Under the pieces are notes generated by a model. It was given only the letters and a program-made list of their open reading frames with translations. It searched no databases and was not told the origin of the DNA. The position numbers and the translations under genes were made by a program. 64,000 nt of DNA from Bacteroidales bacterium (GTDB lineage Bacteria > Bacteroidota > Bacteroidia > Bacteroidales > VadinHA17), in contig JADJLX010000005.1 of the NCBI GenBank assembly GCA_016709865.1, forward strand, positions 124,001 through 188,000, read 5' to 3'. Shown piece by piece: positions 33,203 to 42,235 of the stretch. Each line of letters starts with the position of its first letter. The stretch's first letter is position 1.

Positions 33203-35929
33203 TTATTTACCATATTTAATTGAAGCCTGTGCAGCAGCAAGTCTTGCAATAGGAACCCTGAAAGGAGAGCAGCTTACATATGTTAAGCCTGCCTTGAAAC
33301 AGAATTCTACTGATGCAGGATCACCGCCCTGTTCACCGCAGATACCAACTTTAAGATCCGGTCTGGTTGCGCGACCTTTCTCAACTGCCATCTTGATAAG
33401 CTGTCCAACGCCATCCTGATCAATTGTCTGGAATGGATCAGAAGCAAGAATTTTCTTGTCAAGATAATCATGAAGGAATCCGCCTGTATCATCACGGCTG
33501 AATCCGAATGTCATCTGAGTAAGGTCGTTTGTACCGAATGAGAAGAACTCAGCGGTTTTCGCCATACGGTCAGCGAGCAGACATGCACGTGGAATTTCGA
33601 TCATAGTTCCGTATTTGCATGAGATCTCTTTTACACCGAATTTAGCGCAAACTTCTGCATATACTTTGTCATATACTTTCTTTGTATAGTCAAGTTCTGC
33701 AACTTCGCAGGTAACAGGAACCATTAATTCAGGATAAGGTTTCTTACCTTCTTTAAGAAGTTCAACTGAAGACTCAAGCATTGCTCTGATCTGCATTTCA
33801 GTTACTTCAGGGAAAGTAATACCAAGACGTACTCCGCGGTGTCCCATCATCGGGTTTGATTCGTGAAGTGCTTCGCCACGTTTTGCAACGTCTTCTTTTT
33901 TAATTCCAAGTGCTTTTGCAAGCTCTTCCTGTTTCTCTGCACCCTGTGGTACAAACTCATGAAGAGGCGGATCAAGAAGCCTGAATGTTACAGGAAGTCC
34001 GTCCATAGCAGCCATAGTGGCTTTCATATCTTTCTTAACAAATGAGAACAGTTCGTCGAGTGCTTTACGGCGCTCTGTTTCGTTTGCGCTGAGAATCATC
34101 TTACGGAGAAGGAAAAGAGGCTGCTCTGAACCTTTACCATAGAACATATGCTCTGTACGGAAAAGTCCGATACCTTCGGCACCGTAGCTGCGTGCTATTA
34201 ATGCATCTTCAGGTGTTTCAGCGTTTGTACGGACACCCATTTTACGGAATTTGTCAACAATCGACATGAATTCCTTGAAACGCGGGTTTTCAGAAGCATC
34301 CATAAGTGTAAGAGCTCCAATATATACGAAACCTTTTGTTCCGTTGAGTGTAAGGAAGTCACCTTCTTTAATAACTACATCAGAACCTGATATTTTGCAG
34401 ATTTTCTTTCCAGCATCAACATGAAGAGCACCGGCACCTACAATACAGCATTTACCCCATCCGCGTGCAACAAGTGCAGCATGTGAAGTCATACCACCGC
34501 GGGCGGTAAGGATACCTTCTGCAGCGCGCATACCTTCAACGTCTTCAGGATTAGTCTCTTCACGGAGAAGAATAACTTTTTCACCTTTACGGAACCATGC
34601 AACTGCATCTTCAGCATTGAATACCACTCTACCTACAGCAGCACCCGGACCAGCGGGAAGACCTTTAACTGCAGGTGTATGTTTTTTCTCAACAGCCGGG
34701 TCGCAAATCGGGTGCAGAAGCTCATCGAGCTGTGCAGGATCTACGCGCATAACAGCAGTTTTCTCTTCAATAAGTTTTTCATGAAGCATGTCCATCGCCA
34801 TGTTAAGGGCTGCGGTACCGGTTCTCTTACCAGCACGGCACTGTAACATATAAAGTACACCTTCCTGAATTGTGAATTCTATATCAAGCATGTCGCGGAA
34901 CGACTTCTCAAGTATATTGCGGATATCCCATAGTTCTTTGTAAGTACCTGGCATAGCTTCCTGCATACTGTGAAGATGTCTGTTCTGATCATTTTTTGTG
35001 TCATCGTTAAGCGGACTCGGGGTACGGATACCTGCTACAACGTCTTCGCCCTGTGCATTCACAAGCCATTCGCCATAGAAAAGGTTCTCACCGGTTGCAG
35101 GGTTACGTGTGAAAGCAACACCTGTGGCTGATGTATCGCCCATGTTACCGAATACCATTGCCTGAACGTTAACAGCTGTTCCCCAATCATCAGGAATACC
35201 TTCAATACGACGGTATGATACAGCTTTCTTACCGTTCCAGCTCTTGAATACAGCTTTGATTGAACCTTCAAGCTGTTCTTTTGCATCGTCGGGGAAAGGT
35301 TTGCCGAGGGCTTTTAATACTATAGCCTTGAATTCTTCAGCAAGAGTCTTAAGTTCTTCTGCTGAAATCTCAGTGTCGGACTTGTATCCTTTATGTTTTT
35401 TAAATTCATCAAGTTTCTCATCAAGCTGCTTACGTATTCCTTTACCTTCGCCAAGATCAATACCTTCAGCTTTTTCCATTACGACGTCAGCGTACATCAT
35501 AATAAGACGACGGTATGAGTCATAAACAAAACGTGGATTGTTTGTTTTTTTCAGGAAACCGGGAATCGTAGCTGAACAAAGTCCGATGTTAAGAACTGTA
35601 TCCATCATACCAGGCATAGAGCTGCGGGCACCTGAACGGCATGATACAAGTAATGCATTCTCAGCATCACCATATTTCATGTTCATAGCCTCTTCAGTTT
35701 TCTTCATCGCTGCCCATACTTCAGGCATCAGTTCTTTAGGAAGAGTACAATCATTCTTGTAGTACTCATTACAGGCTTCGGTAGTGATTGTAAAACCAGC
35801 TGGTACCGGCAGACCAAGCAGGCACATTTCTGCAAGGTTGGCGCCTTTACCTCCGAGAAGGTTTTTCATATCAGCTTTACCCTCTGCAGATTTCTTTCCA
35901 AAGGAGTAGACTCTTTTAACTTGTGACAT
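33203..35929 (-). CDS. ppdK: Pyruvate phosphate dikinase
   Basis: The 908-aa protein has the full three-domain layout: an N-terminal ATP-grasp domain (LLGGKGANLAEM, SGARSSMPGMMDTVLN), the phosphohistidine domain (TARGGMTSHAALVARGWGK, catalytic His in TSH) and the C-terminal TIM-barrel PEP/pyruvate domain (EGIGLFRTEHMF, FSFGTNDLTQM and the catalytic Cys in VSCSPFRVPIARL). It interconverts pyruvate, ATP and phosphate with phosphoenolpyruvate, AMP and pyrophosphate. It is probably the reversible glycolytic or gluconeogenic partner of the pyruvate kinase gene 1.7 kb away. It is a single gene with its own promoter and terminator. Many genes of this type are regulated by a PPDK regulatory protein, which is not seen here. 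Confidence 0.97.
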   Translation of the reverse strand: MSQVKRVYSFGKKSAEGKADMKNLLGGKGANLAEMCLLGLPVPAGFTITTEACNEYYKNDCTLPKELMPEVWAAMKKTEEAMNMKYGDAENALLVSCRSGARSSMPGMMDTVLNIGLCSATIPGFLKKTNNPRFVYDSYRRLIMMYADVVMEKAEGIDLGEGKGIRKQLDEKLDEFKKHKGYKSDTEISAEELKTLAEEFKAIVLKALGKPFPDDAKEQLEGSIKAVFKSWNGKKAVSYRRIEGIPDDWGTAVNVQAMVFGNMGDTSATGVAFTRNPATGENLFYGEWLVNAQGEDVVAGIRTPSPLNDDTKNDQNRHLHSMQEAMPGTYKELWDIRNILEKSFRDMLDIEFTIQEGVLYMLQCRAGKRTGTAALNMAMDMLHEKLIEEKTAVMRVDPAQLDELLHPICDPAVEKKHTPAVKGLPAGPGAAVGRVVFNAEDAVAWFRKGEKVILLREETNPEDVEGMRAAEGILTARGGMTSHAALVARGWGKCCIVGAGALHVDAGKKICKISGSDVVIKEGDFLTLNGTKGFVYIGALTLMDASENPRFKEFMSIVDKFRKMGVRTNAETPEDALIARSYGAEGIGLFRTEHMFYGKGSEQPLFLLRKMILSANETERRKALDELFSFVKKDMKATMAAMDGLPVTFRLLDPPLHEFVPQGAEKQEELAKALGIKKEDVAKRGEALHESNPMMGHRGVRLGITFPEVTEMQIRAMLESSVELLKEGKKPYPELMVPVTCEVAELDYTKKVYDKVYAEVCAKFGVKEISCKYGTMIEIPRACLLADRMAKTAEFFSFGTNDLTQMTFGFSRDDTGGFLHDYLDKKILASDPFQTIDQDGVGQLIKMAVEKGRATRPDLKVGICGEQGGDPASVEFCFKAGLTYVSCSPFRVPIARLAAAQASIKYGK

Positions 35930-35981
35930 AATTTTTATTGATTTGAGATAAATTAAATTATTGATTTTGCAAAATAAGTCG

Positions 35982-35989
35982 CAAAGTTA
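35982..35989 (-). promoter_or_regulatory. Putative -7 promoter element of ppdK
   Basis: On the minus strand this reads TAACTTTG and fits TAnnTTTG. It lies 52 bases before the ppdK ATG. No clear -33 TTTG is visible. Confidence 0.5.
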
Positions 35990-36087
35990 ATGATTTAAAT
36001 TGAATTTCAGAAATGGGTTGAAATGATAACTTTTTTTAACATTTGGATCATCTTTTTAAAATGACTTTTGCCCATTATTTTTTTGCC

Positions 36088-36152
36088 CCTAAATCCCCTA
36101 AAGGGGACTTCTAAAACCGGCCAACTCCCCCTTTAGGGGGCTGGGGGGCGGT
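36088..36152. repeat. G/C-run palindromes between ppdK and xerD
   Basis: TCCCCT/AGGGGA (36094-36107) and CCCCCT/AGGGGG (36127-36140) form two hairpins separated by a CCGGCC word. They resemble the dispersed intergenic palindromes elsewhere in the window and sit directly after the xerD stop on the minus strand, so they could end its transcript. The rest of the 231-base spacer holds the ppdK promoter and nothing else visible. Confidence 0.55.
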
Positions 36153-36160
36153 GGCTGGGC

Positions 36161-37060
36161 TCACGCCCTCGGATGAAACATAATAAGCGTATCCCTCAGA
36201 TAACTCCTTTCAATATGAGTATAAATCTCGGTGGTAAGTATCGACTCATGTCCAAGCATCTCCTGTACTGCCCTCAGATCAGCCCCTGCCTCAATCATAT
36301 GTGTGGCAAAAGAGTGCCTGAAGGTGTGAGGACTAATATTCTTCCTTATTCCGGCTTTCGCTGCCAGATCCTTGATTATTGTGAAAATCATGGCTCTTGT
36401 AAGTTTTGATCCGCGCCTGTTGAGAAAAAGCACGTTCTGATCCTTAATTACTGTCAGGGCATTCCTGTCCTGTTTGTATATATCAATCTCTTTCAATGCT
36501 TTGCCGCTCACAGGTACAAGCCTCTGCTTATTTCCTTTTCCTGTTACTATTACATATCCCTCGCCATAATGTATGTCGGTGAGACGCAGATTTACAAGCT
36601 CTGATACACGCAGCCCGCATCCGTAGAGCGTTTCGATTATGGCCTTATTTCTGTGACCGTCAGGTTTGCTCAGGTCGATGGCATCAATCATAAGGTCAAT
36701 CTCAATAACAGAGAGGATCTCAGGAAGTTTCAGTCCTATCTTCGGCGATTCAATCAGGGTGGCAGGATTCTCTTCTATCTCCCCCTCAATAAGCAGGAAT
36801 CTGTAAAACGCCCTGATCCCTGAAAGCACTCTCGACTGTGTCCTGGAGTTTTTATTATCTTCTCCATACCATATAAGGAATTCCTTAAGATCTGAGTATG
36901 ATACTGCTGCCGGAGTGATTCCTGTTTTGGTTTCAGTAAAATATTTCTCAAGCTTTGAGACATCATTCATATAAGCATCAACACTGTTTTCCGACAAAGA
37001 TTTTTCAAGCCGGAGGTATGTTTCAAAATTCCTGAATGATTGTTTCCAGTTCAGACTCAT
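36161..37060 (-). CDS. xerD: Site-specific tyrosine recombinase XerD
   Basis: About 299 aa from the ATG at 37060 (MSLNWKQSF). An ATG 11 codons upstream at 37093 lies at the predicted transcription start, so it is not preferred. An N-terminal SAM-like core-binding domain is followed by the catalytic domain with the tyrosine-recombinase tetrad: R in YGCGLRVSELVNL, K in TGKGNKQRLVP, HxxR in SPHTFRHSFATHM, H/W-type in LGHESILTTEIYTH, and the nucleophile Tyr in IYTH. With a partner XerC it resolves chromosome dimers at dif. It neighbours aroQ on the opposite strand, an arrangement seen in other Bacteroidota. No dif site was found in the window. Confidence 0.94.
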   Translation of the reverse strand: MSLNWKQSFRNFETYLRLEKSLSENSVDAYMNDVSKLEKYFTETKTGITPAAVSYSDLKEFLIWYGEDNKNSRTQSRVLSGIRAFYRFLLIEGEIEENPATLIESPKIGLKLPEILSVIEIDLMIDAIDLSKPDGHRNKAIIETLYGCGLRVSELVNLRLTDIHYGEGYVIVTGKGNKQRLVPVSGKALKEIDIYKQDRNALTVIKDQNVLFLNRRGSKLTRAMIFTIIKDLAAKAGIRKNISPHTFRHSFATHMIEAGADLRAVQEMLGHESILTTEIYTHIERSYLRDTLIMFHPRA

Positions 37061-37090
37061 TCTTTGTCGATTTATAATAACAAAGTAACA

Positions 37091-37098
37091 CAAACTTA
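37091..37098 (-). promoter_or_regulatory. Putative -7 promoter element of xerD
   Basis: On the minus strand this reads TAAGTTTG, fitting TAnnTTTG. It implies transcription from near 37087, after the upstream ATG at 37093, and supports the start at 37060. Confidence 0.45.
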
Positions 37099-37206
37099 CA
37101 GAACCTTCTTAAGTTGTCTCCCTTAAATATTTTTTGTCTATTTTTACCGTTATTTAAAAAAAGTTTGCCTTTAAAATTACGATAGCTGTAGTAAATTCAT
37201 TATCAG

Positions 37207-37644
37207 ATGAAAATATTAATTATTAACGGACCAAATCTCAATCTTCTGGGCAGGAGAGAACCGGAGAAATATGGTCATTCTTCATTCGAGGAATATCTCG
37301 TGGTGCTGAAAGAACGTTTTCCTTTTATAATTATTGATTATTTCCAGTCAAACGTTGAGGGTGAAATTATTAATGAAATACATAAGGTAGGTTTTTCATA
37401 CAACGGAATAATCCTTAATGCCGGAGGCTATACTCATACTTCAGTAGCCATTACCGATGCAATTGCTTCTGTCAAAACTGCAGTAATAGAAGTACATATA
37501 ACTAATATAGCAGCCCGCGAGGACTTCAGAAAAACAAGTCTTATCGGAATGAAGTGTGCCGGAAGTATCTCGGGTTTTGGTCTTGACAGCTACAGACTTG
37601 CCGTTGAAGCATTAATTGAAATGAATAACAATAAGAAAATTTAA
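37207..37644 (+). CDS. aroQ: 3-dehydroquinate dehydratase, type II
   Basis: The 145-aa protein matches type II dehydroquinases in length and motifs: ILIINGPNLNLLGRREPEKYG with the catalytic Arg and Tyr on the lid loop, and GIILNAGGYTHTSVAITDAI with the conserved Asn. VIEVHITNIAAREDFRKTS with the catalytic His follows. It dehydrates 3-dehydroquinate to 3-dehydroshikimate in the shikimate pathway as a dodecamer. Pyruvate kinase starts three bases after the stop, so the two genes are cotranscribed. The other pathway genes aroB and aroC are 12 kb away. Confidence 0.97.
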   Translation: MKILIINGPNLNLLGRREPEKYGHSSFEEYLVVLKERFPFIIIDYFQSNVEGEIINEIHKVGFSYNGIILNAGGYTHTSVAITDAIASVKTAVIEVHITNIAAREDFRKTSLIGMKCAGSISGFGLDSYRLAVEALIEMNNNKKI

Positions 37645-37647
37645 TAT

Positions 37648-39078
37648 ATGAACAGAAAAAGAACAAAGGTTGTAGCAACTATTTCCGATAAGAACTGTGA
37701 CGTAACTTTTATAAAAGAGCTCTATGAAGCAGGAATGGATGTTATAAGGATTAATTCGGCACATCTGAGTATCGAAGGAGCACTTAAAATTATAAAAAAC
37801 ACACGCGAAGTATCTGACAACATAGCAATTCTTCTCGACACAAAAGGCCCGGAGATTAGGACAACAATATGTGATGCACCAATTGAGCTTAAAAAAGGCA
37901 ATAAGATAAATCTGATCGGCGATCCTGATAAAAAGAGTTCAAACGAAGGAATTCATGTCAGCTACAGGACTTTTTCATCAGATATTCCTCTTGGTTCTGT
38001 TATATTGATAGATGATGGTGAGCTTGAACTGAAGGTTCTTAAAAAACATGGAAATGCACTTGAGTGTCTGATCGAGAATGACGGAACTCTGGGTTCGCGA
38101 AAAAGTGTTAACATTCCGGGAGCAAAAATCAATCTGCCTTCACTTACAGATAAGGACAGGGCTTTCCTTGAGATGGCAGCAAATAACGGTGTTGACTTCA
38201 TTGCCCATTCATTTGTCCGTTCAAAACAGGATGTGCTTGATGTTAAGGAAGTTCTGAAGCAGCATAACAGTGAAATAAAAATCATTGCCAAGATTGAGAA
38301 TCAGGAAGGGGTGGATAACCTTGATGATATCCTCGATAATGTTTACGGCATAATGGTTGCCAGGGGTGATCTTGCCATTGAGATCCCTTATGAAAAGATC
38401 CCCGGTATTCAGAAAATGATAATCAATAAATGTATCATCAGCAGAAAACCGGTAATTGTCGCTACCCAGATGCTTCATTCAATGATTAACAATCCCCGGC
38501 CAACAAGGGCGGAGGTTAGCGATATAGCAAGTGCCATTTATTCCCAGACCGATGCCATAATGCTGAGCGGCGAGACAGCGAATGGCAAATACCCTGTTGA
38601 ATCGGTAAAAACAATGACAAAGGTTGCTCTGGAGGTGGAAAAGAATAAAGAGAAGTTTCTTGATATACCTTATCTTAATGTTACAGGCGAAATATCTGCA
38701 TATCTGGCAAAAGTCGCGGTTAAAACTGCATTCAGAATAGGCGCAAGGGGAATTATTGCCGACACAACCGGGGGAAGAACTATCAGGGATATGGCTTCCT
38801 ATCGCGGAATTAACCTGATTCTTGCACAGTGCTACTCTAAGAATACAATGAGGGAAATGGCTTTGTCGTATGGAGTTTATGCCAGTTACCAGGAGCGTAA
38901 ATCTTCTGTTGATGAGTTTATACATATTGCTTTGAAGAACCTTGTTAAGACTCATAATCTGAATAAGGACGATATTATTGTAGTGCTTGCAGGTAATTTT
39001 TCAGGAGGTTCCGGTTTCTCATTTATTGAAGTCGGATCGGTACAGTATCTTAAGGACCGTGTAAACATTACTGATTAA
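37648..39078 (+). CDS. pyk: Pyruvate kinase
   Basis: The 476-aa protein has the TIM-barrel A domain, the inserted B domain and the C-terminal allosteric domain of pyruvate kinases. Motifs are KVVATISDK, IRINSAHLS, LLDTKGPEIRT, IIAKIENQEGVDN (active-site Lys and Glu), MVARGDLAIEIP and MLSGETANGKYPVE. It makes pyruvate and ATP from phosphoenolpyruvate. The three-base spacing from aroQ implies shared expression. With ppdK and pckA nearby, the same metabolite node is encoded by three enzymes in this region. Confidence 0.96.
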   Translation: MNRKRTKVVATISDKNCDVTFIKELYEAGMDVIRINSAHLSIEGALKIIKNTREVSDNIAILLDTKGPEIRTTICDAPIELKKGNKINLIGDPDKKSSNEGIHVSYRTFSSDIPLGSVILIDDGELELKVLKKHGNALECLIENDGTLGSRKSVNIPGAKINLPSLTDKDRAFLEMAANNGVDFIAHSFVRSKQDVLDVKEVLKQHNSEIKIIAKIENQEGVDNLDDILDNVYGIMVARGDLAIEIPYEKIPGIQKMIINKCIISRKPVIVATQMLHSMINNPRPTRAEVSDIASAIYSQTDAIMLSGETANGKYPVESVKTMTKVALEVEKNKEKFLDIPYLNVTGEISAYLAKVAVKTAFRIGARGIIADTTGGRTIRDMASYRGINLILAQCYSKNTMREMALSYGVYASYQERKSSVDEFIHIALKNLVKTHNLNKDDIIVVLAGNFSGGSGFSFIEVGSVQYLKDRVNITD

Positions 39079-39131
39079 TGAAGAATTGGTCTGATTTTTG
39101 AGGATTTATTCATGACTGAATATGAAAATGT

Positions 39132-39611
39132 ATGCTTAAGCTTTTGTTCTTTTCAGTATGGATCACTTTTCATCCGGTTCATGTTACTCTGACCAGTATC
39201 GAATATGTTCCTGAGACAGTAGATTTTAAGATGTTTGTCAGGATGTATTTCGACGATTTTCTGGTTGATTGCAGGATGAATGGTTCCCTGATTAAGGATG
39301 AAAAGTTTTCAGGTGATAATCCAGCCTCTGTTGAGATTCTGGAAAAATATATTAATGATAAAATTGTTCTGAGAGTTAACGAAAAACAATTGGTTGCCAG
39401 ATTGCAGAACCTGAATGTAGCAGATAATGAGATCAGTATGAATCTTTCTTACAGAAACAGTAAAAAGCCGAGAACAGTGACTGTGAAAAACCTGATTATG
39501 ACAGGTCTCTATTCAGATCAGGCTAATATGCTGGTTGTCAGGATAAATGATTTTGAAGAGGGAGTTAAGCTTACTCCTGATTTAACTGAAAAGACTTTTA
39601 AAATAAAATAA
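39132..39611 (+). CDS. DUF6702-like exported protein
   Basis: The 159-aa product has an N-terminal hydrophobic leader followed by FHPVHVTLTSIEY, the HPxHVS-type start I associate with the DUF6702 family of Bacteroidota. The rest is a compact beta-rich domain without Cys. Function is unknown. It begins 53 bases after pyk and ends seven bases before the T9SS-sorted protein, so it probably shares a transcript with that gene. Confidence 0.65.
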   Translation: MLKLLFFSVWITFHPVHVTLTSIEYVPETVDFKMFVRMYFDDFLVDCRMNGSLIKDEKFSGDNPASVEILEKYINDKIVLRVNEKQLVARLQNLNVADNEISMNLSYRNSKKPRTVTVKNLIMTGLYSDQANMLVVRINDFEEGVKLTPDLTEKTFKIK

Positions 39612-39618
39612 ATTCAGC

Positions 39619-42216
39619 GTGAAAAATTCCATTCCATACAAATATTTTCTTACACTACTCTTATCCTTCTGTTTTGTAAGCACATATGCTACACATAACC
39701 GTGCAGGTGAAATAACCTATGTCCAGCTTTCTGATCTCTCTTATGAAATAACAATAACCACTTTTACTTATACACTTAGTTTTGCCGACAGGGATAAACT
39801 TGATGTGGAATGGGGCGATAATACAACTTCAATTGCGCCAAGGGTAAGCAAAGTTATTCTCCCTAACCTTTATCAGAAAAATATTTACAAAATAGTCCAT
39901 ACTTATCCCGGACCAAGTGTTTATAAAATTGTTGTACAGGATCCTAACAGGAATGCCGGTGTAAAGAATATTCCAAATTCAGTGAATGTTGTTTTTTCAA
40001 TGTCAACATTACTCATTGTTAATCCGGCAATGGGACGAAACAGCACTCCGGTGCTCTTAAATCCGCCGTACGATAAAGCTGCTTTCGGATATGTCTTTAT
40101 TCACAATCCTGCTGCCTACGATCCCGACGGGGATAGTCTGTCATATCAGATGACTGTTTGTACAAGGGAAGATGGAAAGCCGATTGAAAACTATACACTT
40201 CCTCCGGCAACAAAATCAATAAGGGTAGATTCCATTTCGGGTGACCTGATCTGGGACACTCCAGCCGATACCGGTAAGTTCAATGTTGCTATGGAGATTC
40301 AGGAATGGCGTAATGGTAAAAAAATCGGAGCAGTTGTAAGGGACATGCAGATTGAGGTATATAATACTGATAATAAGCCACCTGTTAACAGCACTCTCAG
40401 AGATTATTGCGTAGAGGCAGGTCAAATGGTGGATTTTATATTCTCTGCGACAGATGCAAATCTTGATAAAATAGGGTTAATGGCAACATCAGGTATCTTT
40501 AAGCTTGGGTCATGCCCTGCAACATTTACCAAAATTGATTCAGTTGCAGGTTTTGCTTCTTCCCATTTTCAATGGACACCATGCCATGATGCTGTCAGAA
40601 ACCAGCCATATGATGTTATTTTCAAATCGGACGATTACAATACCGAGCTCAAATTATCCGACATCGATAATATGAAGATTAAGGTTCTGGGTCCCTCACC
40701 AAAGATAATAAACGCAGTACCGGAAGGTAAGCTCATAAGACTTACATGGCAGAATTACGGAACGAATGTAATTTCAGGATTCAGCATTTACAGAAGGGAA
40801 GGGGCAACTACATTTGAACCTGATTCATGTACTTCAGGGGTACCATCTTCTACCGGTTTCGTTAAGGTAGGTTATATCGGAGGCAGTTCAACTACTTCAT
40901 ATTCTGATACAGATAATGGACAGGGTCTGCAATTTGGTAAAGAGTACGTTTACAGGATAGTTGCTGTTTATCCGAATGGAACTGAAAGTAAAGCATCGAA
41001 CGAGATTAAGTCATCACTTATTTCTGGTTTAGTATTAATTAAAAATGTTAGTGTCAGTACCACCAACCCTCTGAACGGATCTGTTTATTTAGCATGGCAG
41101 AAACCTGATACTTTACTTACCGGCGGACCTTTCAGATATATGATTTATAGAGCTGAAGGTATTACTGCTACGAATTATACTCCAATTCCATCGTTGCCAA
41201 CTTTAACTCTTAACGATACTATCTATACCGATACTTTGATTAATACTCAGTCAAAAGCTTACATTTATAAAATTGAGATATTGAATAATGAAAATCCTAT
41301 CCCTGAACCTTCAATTGCTTCATCACTGCTTTTGAGTGTTGAGCCAGGTGACAGGAAGGCAAGACTCACTATAAGCCGTAATGTTCCATGGATAAATACT
41401 AGATACGATGTTTACAGATTGAATGAAGTAACATTGGTTTATGATTCAGTTGGTACTACTAACCTGTTGACATTTGTTGATAACGGACTTGAGAACGGGA
41501 AACAATACTGTTATAAAGTAAAATCAGTTGGTGAGTATATGGGTGAGAGTATGCCAAAGAATCTTATTAACTATTCTGAAATTGCCTGTACAACTCCGGT
41601 AGATAATGAGCCGCCGTGTACTCCATTGATTGATGTTAAAACCCAGTGCGACAGTCTGTATAACAAAATTTCCTGGTCGTTTTCAGATCCTCTTTGTATC
41701 GGCGATGTGGCTGGGTACAGACTATATTATAAGATGACTTCACAGGAAAACCTTACTCTTCTGGCTGATCTTCCGGATAAGCTTATACAATCTTATAAGC
41801 ATTTTCCCGGTGAGGTTGTAGCCGGTTGTTATGCTGTATCTGCATATGATTCCAAAGGTAATGAGGGACTTAAATCAGTAATGGTTTGTATCGACTCCTG
41901 TAATTTTTATGAGATTCCTAATGTGTTCACACCTAATGGTGATGATATAAACGACAGGCTTGTTGCCAAGACATCAGGACTGGTTGAGAAAATTGATTTT
42001 TCGTTGTTTAACAGGAATGGATTATTATTATTCCGAACTGAGGAGCCAAAGATAAACTGGGATGGAACGTACAAAGGAAAGATTGTCTCTCCCGGAGTAT
42101 ATTTCTATCAGTGCGATGTGTTCGAAAGACGAATAACCGGACTGGAGCAATTCCATCTTTCAGGTTTTGTACATGTAATTACTGAAGCTGATGCAAAACC
42201 GATATTAACGAAATGA
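39619..42216 (+). CDS. T9SS type B sorting-domain protein with fibronectin-like modules
   Basis: The 865-aa protein starts at GTG (39619), the first start after the preceding stop, and has a signal peptide (YFLTLLLSFCFVSTYA). The N-terminal half holds PKD/Ig-like modules (ITYVQLSDLSYEITI; NVAMEIQEWRNGKKI). The middle has at least three fibronectin-type repeats (GFSIYRREG, YMIYRAEG, RYDVYRLNE). The C-terminal 90 residues are the gliding-associated type B sorting domain (IPNVFTPNGDDINDR, FSLFNRNGLLLF, WDGTYKGK, GVYFYQCD). It is therefore predicted to cross the outer membrane through the type IX system and stay on the surface or be released. It may act in adhesion, and no catalytic site is seen. 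Confidence 0.9.
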   Translation: MKNSIPYKYFLTLLLSFCFVSTYATHNRAGEITYVQLSDLSYEITITTFTYTLSFADRDKLDVEWGDNTTSIAPRVSKVILPNLYQKNIYKIVHTYPGPSVYKIVVQDPNRNAGVKNIPNSVNVVFSMSTLLIVNPAMGRNSTPVLLNPPYDKAAFGYVFIHNPAAYDPDGDSLSYQMTVCTREDGKPIENYTLPPATKSIRVDSISGDLIWDTPADTGKFNVAMEIQEWRNGKKIGAVVRDMQIEVYNTDNKPPVNSTLRDYCVEAGQMVDFIFSATDANLDKIGLMATSGIFKLGSCPATFTKIDSVAGFASSHFQWTPCHDAVRNQPYDVIFKSDDYNTELKLSDIDNMKIKVLGPSPKIINAVPEGKLIRLTWQNYGTNVISGFSIYRREGATTFEPDSCTSGVPSSTGFVKVGYIGGSSTTSYSDTDNGQGLQFGKEYVYRIVAVYPNGTESKASNEIKSSLISGLVLIKNVSVSTTNPLNGSVYLAWQKPDTLLTGGPFRYMIYRAEGITATNYTPIPSLPTLTLNDTIYTDTLINTQSKAYIYKIEILNNENPIPEPSIASSLLLSVEPGDRKARLTISRNVPWINTRYDVYRLNEVTLVYDSVGTTNLLTFVDNGLENGKQYCYKVKSVGEYMGESMPKNLINYSEIACTTPVDNEPPCTPLIDVKTQCDSLYNKISWSFSDPLCIGDVAGYRLYYKMTSQENLTLLADLPDKLIQSYKHFPGEVVAGCYAVSAYDSKGNEGLKSVMVCIDSCNFYEIPNVFTPNGDDINDRLVAKTSGLVEKIDFSLFNRNGLLLFRTEEPKINWDGTYKGKIVSPGVYFYQCDVFERRITGLEQFHLSGFVHVITEADAKPILTK

Positions 42217-42235
42217 TTCTGAATCCTGATTCAAA

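Noticed and set aside
38479..38955. Minus-strand frame of 158 codons within pyruvate kinase
   Set aside because: It lies wholly inside pyk, which has strong motifs in its own frame, so this is a shadow frame.
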